64,000 nt of DNA from Polaromonas sp. (GTDB lineage Bacteria; Pseudomonadota; Gammaproteobacteria; Burkholderiales; Burkholderiaceae_C): NCBI RefSeq assembly GCF_029945925.1, contig NZ_JAQSDN010000049.1:33679-97678 (forward strand), in the 5' to 3' direction. Positions 36,220 to 44,258 of the stretch are shown in pieces; within the stretch, counting starts at the first letter, position 1, and the number at the start of each line of letters is the position of its first letter. The notes under the pieces were generated by a model. That model had not been told where the DNA came from and did no database searches. It saw only the letters and a program-made list of their open reading frames with translations. The position numbers and the translations under genes were made by a program.

Positions 36220-37185
36220 TTAGTAGCTTCTTGCGCCCTGTTTAAAAGGGTCGAAAGCTGATTTGCCAAATGAAACCGGTGCAGTGGCGCCGGCCCTGGC
36301 TGGCCCGGGCGAACGGATGCGATCGAGATACCGGGCACGGTACAGCAGCCGGGGGTGCTCGGGATCGTCCGCAAAGCCGGCGCGGTCGTGCAACACGTTG
36401 TTACACACCAGCCCCATGCCGGGCTCGAGTCGCACACGAATCCGGTGCGGCCCGTCAGACCCCAGCAACTGCTCCAGGAAAGCGACCGCCGCGCGCGTTG
36501 GCGCATCGTCCTTCCACTGCACACTGCGAGTGCGTGCCGTGTAGCGCATGTGCAGCGCGCCGCTGGATTCATCTACCGAGAACACCGGCCCGGACTGCTC
36601 GGCGCGCGCCACACCGTCTTCATCAAGCCGCTCGGGAATGGTCATGGCGTCGGGCGCCATGAGCGCGCGCACCCAGTCCGGGTTGGCTTCGCGCACAGCG
36701 ATGTAGGCCATCTCGTGGTCCATCAGGGCGTTCTCGCCGCCTGCGGCGGCCGCCCGCACACAATGCAGAATCATCGCCCGGATGTGCCGGGACTGCGGGT
36801 GATAGTAGCCATCGGTATGCCACTTGATCGGCCGGTTGGTATAGGGAATGAACGCGGTGCGATCACCCACCTTCGTCGCCACCTCGATCTGCGAAATACC
36901 GTCTTCGTCGGCCAGCCAGTTGCCGTCCAGACGGTGCAGCCCTAACTGCTGCGCCAGTTGGCGAGGAATAGCCTTGTCCGGGCCATACACCGGGCTGCGG
37001 TAGATCGCCATATTGGCCGTGGCACAGCGTTGCAGCAGCGCTTGCCGTTCGGCATCACTGAGGCTGCGGGGGTCGGTCACGTCAACCACCAGGTCCTGCG
37101 CGCGGGGCGGATGGCTGGCGCGCTTGGCGTCACGCCAGCGCTGGTAGGCGGCTGGGGCTTCAAGGTCGAACGGCGTGTTCATCAT
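36220..37185 (-). CDS. TauD/TfdA-family Fe(II)/2-oxoglutarate dioxygenase-like protein
   Basis: IKWHTDGYYHPQSRHIRAMILHCV (HxD), LVCNNVLHDRAGF, RLLYRARYLDRI; start MMNTPFDLEAP. Confidence 0.8.
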   Translation of the reverse strand: MMNTPFDLEAPAAYQRWRDAKRASHPPRAQDLVVDVTDPRSLSDAERQALLQRCATANMAIYRSPVYGPDKAIPRQLAQQLGLHRLDGNWLADEDGISQIEVATKVGDRTAFIPYTNRPIKWHTDGYYHPQSRHIRAMILHCVRAAAAGGENALMDHEMAYIAVREANPDWVRALMAPDAMTIPERLDEDGVARAEQSGPVFSVDESSGALHMRYTARTRSVQWKDDAPTRAAVAFLEQLLGSDGPHRIRVRLEPGMGLVCNNVLHDRAGFADDPEHPRLLYRARYLDRIRSPGPARAGATAPVSFGKSAFDPFKQGARSY

Positions 37186-37195
37186 GGCACTGTGC

Positions 37196-37813
37196 TCAGT
37201 CGCCGGATGTGGCGGTGCGGGCGGCGCGCGGCGCGCGCGCTTCGGTGGACAGCACGTCCTGCATGGCGCGCTGCAGCATTTCCACGGCCTCGGGTACTTC
37301 GGTGGCCATGATCTGATCAACCACCCAGCGCTGGTCCTTTTGCGGCATGAGCGCCTCGATGCGATGCCCGAGGTAGCGAACGAAGGCAAAGTCCGGCCCG
37401 TCGGGGCCAAAGCCAAACTCGGCGTAGTGGTCTGCCAGCTCGTTGAACAGGTCAATGAATTCGTCATAGTGACTGGGCTGGCCCGCAGGTGGTTCGCCCA
37501 GCAGGTTGTCCTCGTTCTCCTGCAACACCTCGGCCAGACGCCTTACCAATGCATGGATGAACTCGCCACGCTCCTCAGAGCCCATGCGCTCAAACGCCAT
37601 GCGGTCCAGCACATGGGCCAGAAATACCAGCACCTCACGCGTGAAGGCAAAGTACTGCGGCCCGATGTCGATGTCAAAGTGGGCCGAGCGCATCTGCTTG
37701 AGCATGTTCTGCGTCACGCGCCAGACGATGAAGGCCATCGCACTGGCGGTTTGCTGCGGGGTCTTGGCGGTTCCTGAGCGGAACCACTGGCTCTTGATTC
37801 TGATGTTGGCCAT
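37196..37813 (-). CDS. conserved-looking hypothetical protein (205 aa, helical)
   Basis: MANIRIKSQWFRSGTAKTPQQTASAMAFIVWRVTQNMLKQMRSAHFDIDIGPQYFAFTREVLVFLAHVLDRMAF; operonic. Confidence 0.7.
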   Translation of the reverse strand: MANIRIKSQWFRSGTAKTPQQTASAMAFIVWRVTQNMLKQMRSAHFDIDIGPQYFAFTREVLVFLAHVLDRMAFERMGSEERGEFIHALVRRLAEVLQENEDNLLGEPPAGQPSHYDEFIDLFNELADHYAEFGFGPDGPDFAFVRYLGHRIEALMPQKDQRWVVDQIMATEVPEAVEMLQRAMQDVLSTEARAPRAARTATSGD

Positions 37814-37850
37814 ATCAAACCAGCGAACGTGGGGGCCATGTCAAGCCACC

Positions 37851-38034
37851 ACACGCAGTGGCAAGCGTGGGGGCGAGCTTCTCCGCCGGGCCGCCCCAAG
37901 GAGAAGCAGCCCCCTCGGGGGGCAGCGCAGCACACGCAGTGGCAAGCGTGGGGGCGAGCTTCTCCGCCGGGCCGCCCCCAGGAGAAGCAGCCCCCTCGGG
38001 GGGCAGCGCAGCACACGCAGTGGCAAGCGTGGGG
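37851..38034. repeat. 81-bp direct tandem repeat (two full units plus partial third)
   Basis: ACACGCAGTGGCAAGCGTGGGGGC begins at 37851, 37932 and 38013; each unit contains GGCCGCCCC...AGCCCCCTCGGGGGGC. Confidence 0.9.
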
Positions 38035-38042
38035 GCCATATC

Positions 38043-38372
38043 TCAATAGCCACCCTTGCCCAAGGGCTGCGGCAAGGCCGCTACCTTGGGACCTTGCTTG
38101 GCGGGCCCTGTCGGAAACAGATCGTAGAGATACTTGCTGTCCACTTCAGGGCGTATGTCGGCCATGCCCTTGAGCATGGCACGGAAATTCGGCGTGTGGC
38201 CGTTTTCGCGGTACTGGTCGCGCAGGTAGTTGATAACTTCCCAGTGCGCATCGGTCAACTCGATGTGTTCGGCCGAGGCGATGACGCGCACCGCCTCATC
38301 GTCAAATACCGGCTCAAGCAGGTAGCCCTGATCGTCGGTCTCGTGCTCCACGCCATGGATGTTGTAGCTCAT
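38043..38372 (-). CDS. DsrC/TusE-family paralogue lacking cysteines
   Basis: DDQGYLLEPVFDDEAVRVIASAEHIELTDAHWEVINYLRDQYRENGHTPNFRAMLKGMADIRPEVDSKYLYDLFPTGPAKQGPKVAALPQPLGKGGY. Confidence 0.9.
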   Translation of the reverse strand: MSYNIHGVEHETDDQGYLLEPVFDDEAVRVIASAEHIELTDAHWEVINYLRDQYRENGHTPNFRAMLKGMADIRPEVDSKYLYDLFPTGPAKQGPKVAALPQPLGKGGY

Positions 38373-38409
38373 TTTTACGTCTCCGTTTCTTCAGTTGCCC
38401 AGGAAACCC

Positions 38410-39024
38410 CTACACCGCCGCCGCTGACCTGTGCGGCACAAATATCCCGCAACCCAGCAGCCGGTGCGGCCCCAGGCCATGCTGCTGCAGACGCAGCGAT
38501 TGTTCCGGCGGCAGTGCGTGCAGCATCAGGCTGAAGGTGTCCAGTACACGGCCTGACGCCAGCACGCGTTGGCGCTTGCCGCATACCCGCTCGCCGCCAA
38601 TGGCCAACTCGGCCAGTTCCCGATCCACCGCCGCCATGAACGTCATTTCGTCCGCGCTGCCTGCCGCCACCCTGTACGCATACAGGGTGGAGTGGGGCAG
38701 CAGCTCGCGCAGGTGCGGTCGCCCCAAGCGCAGGAGATGGGCACCCACAGTCAGGTCAAGCCCTGCCAGCGCCAGCAGTTCGTCCGCGCGCTCCGCCCCC
38801 ACCCGCAGCAACAAGCACGTTCGCCGGGACAGCAGGGCATGTTCGTCGCTGCCCTGCACCACCTTGATGGGATGTATGCCTGCCACAGGATCTGTGTCCA
38901 GCCAGGGTAACTGCGCACACAGGCCCTGTTGCAGCGCCTGTGCATGGTCGCGCGGCAATATCTGCCCCTGGATGGGAAACGCAGCGTCCACCGCCGCCTT
39001 GTCCGGTGCTTGCGGGGGGCTCAT
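38410..39024 (-). CDS. Cas6/Cmx6-like protein (no CRISPR array or other cas genes in the window)
   Basis: FPIQGQILPRDHAQALQQGLCAQLPWL...GIHPIKVV...RRTCLLLRVG...LYAYRV...C-terminal RLQQHGLGPHRLLGCGIFVPHRS (Cas6-type Gly-rich loop). Confidence 0.65.
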   Translation of the reverse strand: MSPPQAPDKAAVDAAFPIQGQILPRDHAQALQQGLCAQLPWLDTDPVAGIHPIKVVQGSDEHALLSRRTCLLLRVGAERADELLALAGLDLTVGAHLLRLGRPHLRELLPHSTLYAYRVAAGSADEMTFMAAVDRELAELAIGGERVCGKRQRVLASGRVLDTFSLMLHALPPEQSLRLQQHGLGPHRLLGCGIFVPHRSAAAV

Positions 39025-39260
39025 TCCGGCTCCTGGGTTGGGGGCACCGTCTGGGGCTGCGTCTGCGCCCAGCGCAGCAAGGCCTCGCCCCAAAGGCGCG
39101 CCGTCTGAGGGTCGATTTCAAACACCGTGAAACGGCTTTTCTCGCGTATACGCGTACGTAGCAGACTCATGCCGCCCGCGTCATAGTCCAGCTGCTGCAA
39201 TTCGATGACCTGCCCGCCGAGCGGACTGATCAGCTTTTCAAGCGGAGTAACGGTCGTCAT
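39021..39260 (-). CDS. small hypothetical protein (79 aa), first gene of the Cas6-like operon
   Basis: MTTVTPLEKLISPLGGQVIELQQLDYDAGGMSLLRTRIREKSRFTVFEIDPQTARLWGEALLRWA; ATGA overlap with the next gene; 111 nt downstream of the shared promoter element. Confidence 0.65.
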   Translation of the reverse strand: MTTVTPLEKLISPLGGQVIELQQLDYDAGGMSLLRTRIREKSRFTVFEIDPQTARLWGEALLRWAQTQPQTVPPTQEPE

Positions 39261-39348
39261 GTGGCCAGTCTTTAACTCTCTGCCGACCATCCTGGTGCAA
39301 CTGCGTCGTGAAAGTCCACGCCGCCGGACCGGATAAATCGTCGGTACT

Positions 39349-39366
39349 GCCATTGGGCGCAATGGC
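39349..39366 (-). other. Perfect 7-bp hairpin in the 5' leader of the Cas6-like operon
   Basis: GCCATTG-CGCC-CAATGGC (minus strand). Confidence 0.55.
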
Positions 39367-39371
39367 GGGCC

Positions 39372-39419
39372 GTGCCGTCTATAACCGGCACGGGTGGGGG
39401 CATATAGCTCTAATGGGTA
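39372..39419 (-). promoter_or_regulatory. Conserved ~48-bp promoter-like element, copy driving the Cas6-like minus-strand operon
   Basis: Minus strand TACCCATTAGAGCTATATGCCCCCACCCGTGCCGGTTATAGACGGCAC. Confidence 0.7.
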
Positions 39420-39577
39420 GCACAGAATAATCAACGAGGGTGATATCGCAGCACGCAGGGGCAACCGTACTATTTGCTCCAGAGTTGACCGTGAACCGGC
39501 CCGAAGAGGCAGACGTCAACAAGGCCACGTTGATTTCGATGGGCGCACCCGCTCACCCCCTTGACAGGAGACACACC

Positions 39578-40858
39578 ATGAGCAAGAAACCGCACGACAC
39601 CCCCATGCTTGACCAGTTGGAGGCCGGTCCGTGGCCCAGCTTTGTCACCGGTCTGAAGCGTCTGGCCAAAGAGAGCGACTATATGACCGACCTGATGGGT
39701 CAGCTGGAGCACTCCTACAAAACCCGCAAGGGCTACTGGAAGGGCGGAACGGTGGGGGTGTTTGGCTACGGCGGCGGCGTGATTCCGCGCTTCTCCGAAG
39801 TCGCTGAGATGTTCCCGGCCTCCAGGGAATTCCACACCCTGCGGGTACAGCCACCGGCGGGCATGCACTACAACACCGATGTGTTGCGCAAGATGTGTGA
39901 CATCTGGGAGCGTCACGGTTCTGGCCTGATCGCCTTTCACGGTCAGTCCGGTGACATCATGTTCCAGGGTGCCAGCACGGCGAACGTGCAGGGTGCATTC
40001 GATGAGCTGAATGAACTGGGCTTTGACCTCGGTGGTGCCGGCCCGGCGGTGCGTACCTCCATGTCCTGCGTCGGTGCGGCGCGCTGCGAGCAGTCCTGCT
40101 TTGACGAAGCGCGGGCGCATCGCCAGGTGGTCAACACCTTCCTGGATGACATGCACCGCCCGGCGCTGCCGTACAAGTTCAAGTTCAAGTTTTCGGGATG
40201 CCCGAATGACTGCATGAATTCCATCCAGCGTGCGGATATGGCGGTCATTGGCACCTGGCGCGACAACATGCGTACCGACGAACCCCTTGCCCGCAAATGG
40301 TTCGCCAAACACGGCATGACCGAACTGGTGAACGATGTGGTCAGCCGTTGCCCGACCAAGGCCATCATGCTCAAGGAGACCAAGGACGTCTCCAAGGGGC
40401 CAAAGATTTCCAGCGTCGCCCTGAACGACACGCAGTCGCTGGAAATCGACAACGCCAACTGCGTGCGCTGCATGCATTGCATCAACGTCATGACCGGTGC
40501 CTTGGCCACGGGTACGGACAAGGGTGTGACGGTGCTGATGGGGGGCAAGCGCACGCTCAAGATCGGTGACCTGATGGGCACCGTGGTGACGCCCTTCATG
40601 CCGATGAAGACCGATGAGGATTACCAGGCTCTGGTGGAACTGGCCCAGAAGTCTATCGACTTCTTTGCCGAGAACGCACTGGAACACGAGCGTACCGGCG
40701 AGATGATCGAGCGCATCGGCCTGGTCAACTTCCTGGAAGGTATCGGTCTGGAGATCGATCCCAACATGGTTTCCACGCCGCGCACCAACCCCTATGTCCG
40801 CACCGACGGCTGGGACGACGAGGTGGCCAAGATCAATGCCCGCAAGGCGGCGGCCTGA
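39578..40858 (+). CDS. dsrA: reverse dissimilatory sulfite reductase alpha subunit
   Basis: SGCPNDCMNSIQRADMAVIGTWRD, CVGAARCEQSCFDEARA, ferredoxin domain CVRCMHCINVM; ATG at 39578. Confidence 0.96.
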   Translation: MSKKPHDTPMLDQLEAGPWPSFVTGLKRLAKESDYMTDLMGQLEHSYKTRKGYWKGGTVGVFGYGGGVIPRFSEVAEMFPASREFHTLRVQPPAGMHYNTDVLRKMCDIWERHGSGLIAFHGQSGDIMFQGASTANVQGAFDELNELGFDLGGAGPAVRTSMSCVGAARCEQSCFDEARAHRQVVNTFLDDMHRPALPYKFKFKFSGCPNDCMNSIQRADMAVIGTWRDNMRTDEPLARKWFAKHGMTELVNDVVSRCPTKAIMLKETKDVSKGPKISSVALNDTQSLEIDNANCVRCMHCINVMTGALATGTDKGVTVLMGGKRTLKIGDLMGTVVTPFMPMKTDEDYQALVELAQKSIDFFAENALEHERTGEMIERIGLVNFLEGIGLEIDPNMVSTPRTNPYVRTDGWDDEVAKINARKAAA

Positions 40859-40885
40859 AATTCTGACGAACACAGGAAGACCAAC

Positions 40886-41956
40886 ATGGCAACCATGCGC
40901 ACCCCCATCGAGAGCGGCGTACCCGATAACAAGCAGTACCTGCATCCGCTGATGCTCAAGAACTACGGTAACTGGAAGTACCACGACCGGCCCCGGCCGG
41001 GTGTTTTGCACCATGTGTCGCACACCGGCGACGAAATCTGGACGGTGCGCGCCGGCACGCAGCGTCAGATGGACCTGTTCACCATCCGAAAGCTGTGCGA
41101 CATTGCCGACGCCTATGCCGATGGCCATGTGCGCTTCACGATTCGCAGCAACATCGAGTACATGGTCTCCGACCCCGCGCGCGTGGCTCCGTTGGTTGAA
41201 GCGCTCACCAGCAATGGCTTTCCGGTGGGCGGCACCGGCAATTCCGTATCGGCGATTGCGCACACCCAGGGCTGGCTGCACTGCGACATTCCGGGCACCG
41301 ACGCCTCGGGCGCGGTCAAGGCCCTGATGGACGACCTGCATGCCGAGTTCATCAAGGAAGAAATGCCCAATCGGGTGCATCTGTCCACCTCGTGCTGCGA
41401 GATCAACTGCGGCGGTCAGGCGGACATCGCGATCATCATCCAGCACACCAAGCCGCCCAAAATCAACCATGATCTGGTGGCCAATATGTGCGAACGCCCC
41501 ACCGTGGTGGCGCGTTGCCCGGTTGCGGCCATCCGGCCCGCCATGGTCAATGGCAAGCCGTCGCTGGAAATTGATGAAGCCAAATGCATGTGCTGCGGTG
41601 CCTGCTATCCACCCTGTCCTCCGATGCAGATCAACGACCCCGAGCACAGCAAGCTGGCGATCTGGGTGGGTGGCAAGAACTCCAATGCGCGCGGCAAACC
41701 TACCTTCATGAAGATGGTGGCCTCGGGTCTGCCCAACAACCCGCCGCGCTGGCCCGAGGTGTCGGCCATGGTCAAGAAAATTCTCTACACCTACAAGGAA
41801 GATGCGCGTTCCTGGGAGCGGGTGTCGGACTGGATCGAGCGCATCGGCTGGCCGCAATTTTTCGAGAAGTGCGATCTGCCCTTTACCAAGTACCTGATTG
41901 ATGACTGGCGCGGCGCCCGCTCCAGCCTGAATGCTTCAACCCACATCCGTTTTTGA
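40886..41956 (+). CDS. dsrB: reverse dissimilatory sulfite reductase beta subunit
   Basis: NGFPVGGTGNSVSAIAHTQGWLHCDIPGTDASG, STSCCEINCGGQADIAIIIQHTKPPKINHD, CMCCGACYPPCPPMQI. Confidence 0.96.
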   Translation: MATMRTPIESGVPDNKQYLHPLMLKNYGNWKYHDRPRPGVLHHVSHTGDEIWTVRAGTQRQMDLFTIRKLCDIADAYADGHVRFTIRSNIEYMVSDPARVAPLVEALTSNGFPVGGTGNSVSAIAHTQGWLHCDIPGTDASGAVKALMDDLHAEFIKEEMPNRVHLSTSCCEINCGGQADIAIIIQHTKPPKINHDLVANMCERPTVVARCPVAAIRPAMVNGKPSLEIDEAKCMCCGACYPPCPPMQINDPEHSKLAIWVGGKNSNARGKPTFMKMVASGLPNNPPRWPEVSAMVKKILYTYKEDARSWERVSDWIERIGWPQFFEKCDLPFTKYLIDDWRGARSSLNASTHIRF

Positions 41957-41978
41957 CTGATACCGGAATAAACCCACC

Positions 41979-42338
41979 ATGAAATTCGGTTTACTTGTGA
42001 GCGAAGGGCCCTATACGCACCAGGCGTCCGACACGGCCTATCAGTTCGCGGCAGCGGTGTTGGCCAAAGGCCATGAAATCCAGCGCGTGTTTTTTTACCA
42101 CGACGGTGTCAATAACGCGACCCGCCTCACCGAGCCACCGCAGGACGACCGCCATGTGGTGAACCGCTGGTCAGCCCTGGCTGCAGAGCACAAGGTGGAC
42201 CTGGTGGTGTGTGTGGCGGCGGCCTTGCGCCGTGGCATCAAGGAAGAAGTTCTGGCGCCGGGCTTTCGCATCTCGGGTTTGGGCCAACTGGCGGATAGCG
42301 GCATCAAGGCCGATCGCCTGATCACGTTTGGCGACTAA
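41979..42338 (+). CDS. dsrE: sulfurtransferase subunit DsrE
   Basis: KFGLLVSEGPYTHQASDTAYQFAAAVLAKGHEI; DLVVCVAAALRRGI retains the conserved Cys. Confidence 0.95.
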   Translation: MKFGLLVSEGPYTHQASDTAYQFAAAVLAKGHEIQRVFFYHDGVNNATRLTEPPQDDRHVVNRWSALAAEHKVDLVVCVAAALRRGIKEEVLAPGFRISGLGQLADSGIKADRLITFGD

Positions 42339-42362
42339 TTGACTACAGGGAAGACACCCGAC

Positions 42363-42758
42363 ATGAGTGAACAGCAAACAAATCCGGCGGCCGGCCCCAA
42401 AGTGAAGAAATTCATGTTCGTGAACCGCAAGGCACCCTACGGCACCATTTATGCCCTGGAAAGCCTGGAGGTTGTCTTGATCACCGCCACTTTTGATCAG
42501 GACGTGAGCCTTGTGTTCATCGACGACGGTGTCTATGAACTGGTCAAGGGACAACAAACCAAGGGCATAGGGATCAAGAACTTCTCACCCAGCTACCGTG
42601 CGCTCGACGGCTACGACGTGGAAAAGCTTTATGTCGATAGCACCTCGCTGGCGCAGCGCGGGTTGACCGAAAAGGACCTGCTGGTTCCCGTCGAAGTGCT
42701 CGACGCCCAGCAAATGGGTCAGCTCATGCAGCAACAGGACGTGATCCTGAGCTTCTGA
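42363..42758 (+). CDS. dsrF: sulfurtransferase subunit DsrF
   Basis: KKFMFVNRKAPYGTIYALESLEVVLITATFDQDVSLVFIDDGVYELVKGQ. Confidence 0.94.
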   Translation: MSEQQTNPAAGPKVKKFMFVNRKAPYGTIYALESLEVVLITATFDQDVSLVFIDDGVYELVKGQQTKGIGIKNFSPSYRALDGYDVEKLYVDSTSLAQRGLTEKDLLVPVEVLDAQQMGQLMQQQDVILSF

Positions 42759-42776
42759 AAACAAAGGACAAGACCC

Positions 42777-43076
42777 ATGTTGCACATCATCAATAAATCG
42801 CCTTTCCAGACCAGCACCCTGGACACTTGTTTGCGCATGGCCCAAGCCGGCAACGCCGTGCTGTTCATTGAAGACGGCATTTACGCCGCTACCGCAGGCA
42901 GCGCTGCCGAATCCCGTGTGCGCCAGGCCTGCACCACGCTCAAGGTCTATGCCTTGCAAGCCGACATGGATGCCCGCGGCGTGACTGGAAAACTGATCGA
43001 CGGCGTCACGCTGGTCGACTACGGCGGCTTTGTGGACCTGGCCGTGGGACACAAGACCTCGCACTCGTGGCTGTGA
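42777..43076 (+). CDS. dsrH: sulfurtransferase subunit DsrH
   Basis: MLHIINKSPFQTSTLDTCLRMAQAGNAVLFIEDGIYAA. Confidence 0.94.
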   Translation: MLHIINKSPFQTSTLDTCLRMAQAGNAVLFIEDGIYAATAGSAAESRVRQACTTLKVYALQADMDARGVTGKLIDGVTLVDYGGFVDLAVGHKTSHSWL

Positions 43077-43117
43077 GCTGAACACGATTCGCTACCCCTT
43101 TTTTACTGGAGAAATAC

Positions 43118-43450
43118 ATGAGCTTTGAGATCAACGGCAAGACCTACGACACCGACGAAGAGGGCTACCTACTGAATCTGGCCGACTGGACCACCGATGC
43201 CGCCGCGCATCTGGCGGAAGAAGAAAAAGTGGCGCTGACCGACAACCACTGGGAAGTGATCAACTTCCTGCGCGAGTATTACAACGAGTACCAGATTGCG
43301 CCCGCCGTGCGCGTGCTGACCAAGGCCATCGGCAAGCAGTTTGGTGAAGAAAAAGGCAACAGCAAGTACCTGTATGACCTGTTTCCCTATGGCCCGGCCA
43401 AGCAGGCCTGCAAGATCGCCGGTCTGCCCAAACCCACCGGTTGTATCTGA
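43118..43450 (+). CDS. dsrC: canonical DsrC
   Basis: C-terminal GPAKQACKIAGLPKPTGCI (CysB-X10-CysA). Confidence 0.96.
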   Translation: MSFEINGKTYDTDEEGYLLNLADWTTDAAAHLAEEEKVALTDNHWEVINFLREYYNEYQIAPAVRVLTKAIGKQFGEEKGNSKYLYDLFPYGPAKQACKIAGLPKPTGCI

Positions 43451-43508
43451 ATGAAGAAGCGGTATTCCCCCGGTTTCTGACACGTCGATTAACCCCCCGG
43501 TACCACCC

Positions 43509-44243
43509 ATGTCGCTGCTGACGATTTTCTATGCGGTCCTGTTCTACGTCGCCTCCCTGGTGTTCGTCGTCGGATTGACGCTGAAGATTCGCAGCTACGC
43601 GAAAACGCCGGCGCCACTGAGGATTCCCACCACACCAGCGCCTATGACTTCCGCCGGTGTGGGCTGGCGCATGGCCCGCGAGGTTGTGTTTTTCGAGAGC
43701 CTGTTCAAGTCCAGCAAGTGGACCTGGATCTTCGGCTGGACTTTTCATGCCGCGCTGCTGCTGGTGCTGCTGCGCCACCTGCGGTATTTTCAGGAGCCGG
43801 TGTGGTTGCCTGTCGTCTTGATCCAGCCTTTTGGCACTTATGCGGGCTTTGCTTTTGTTGCGGCCCTGGGCGGCTTGTGGGCACGGCGCTGGCTGGTGGA
43901 TCGCGTGCGCTACATCTCCACGCCGTCCGACCATTTGATGCTTGCCTTGCTGCTGGCCATCGGAATGACCGGGCTCGGTATGCGCTTTGTGGCGCATACC
44001 GACATCGTCGCCGTCAAGGCATTCATGCTCGGCCTGATGCGGTTTGACTGGCAGCCCTTGCCGACCGACCCGGTGCTGCTGGTGCATCTGGCGCTGGTTG
44101 CACTGCTCATGATCATCTTTCCCATCAGCAAGCTGTTGCATGCACCAGGCCTGTTTTTCAGCCCCACCCGCAATCAGGCCGACAACGCCCGCGAAGTCCG
44201 GCATGTCTCGGCCTGGGCCGCCGCGCTGGACAAACGACCCTGA
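43509..44243 (+). CDS. dsrM: DsrM, membrane cytochrome b subunit
   Basis: NarI-like membrane protein between dsrC and dsrK. Confidence 0.93.
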   Translation: MSLLTIFYAVLFYVASLVFVVGLTLKIRSYAKTPAPLRIPTTPAPMTSAGVGWRMAREVVFFESLFKSSKWTWIFGWTFHAALLLVLLRHLRYFQEPVWLPVVLIQPFGTYAGFAFVAALGGLWARRWLVDRVRYISTPSDHLMLALLLAIGMTGLGMRFVAHTDIVAVKAFMLGLMRFDWQPLPTDPVLLVHLALVALLMIIFPISKLLHAPGLFFSPTRNQADNAREVRHVSAWAAALDKRP

Positions 44244-44258
44244 GCACCCACCATCATC

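Noticed and set aside
37829-38173. Tandem repeat as a CRISPR array or repeat protein
   Set aside because: 81-bp contiguous direct repeat with no spacers; peptide repeats in several frames follow only from period 81 being divisible by 3.
39420-39577. A fourth copy of the 48-bp element driving dsrA on the plus strand
   Set aside because: No ATAGACGG-type -10 block or aligned ACCC box found in that orientation; the divergent heptamer might serve both operons but that is not shown.
39470-41857. 795-aa minus-strand ORF over dsrAB
   Set aside because: Antisense shadow of dsrA/dsrB, which have clear siroheme/4Fe-4S motifs on the plus strand.
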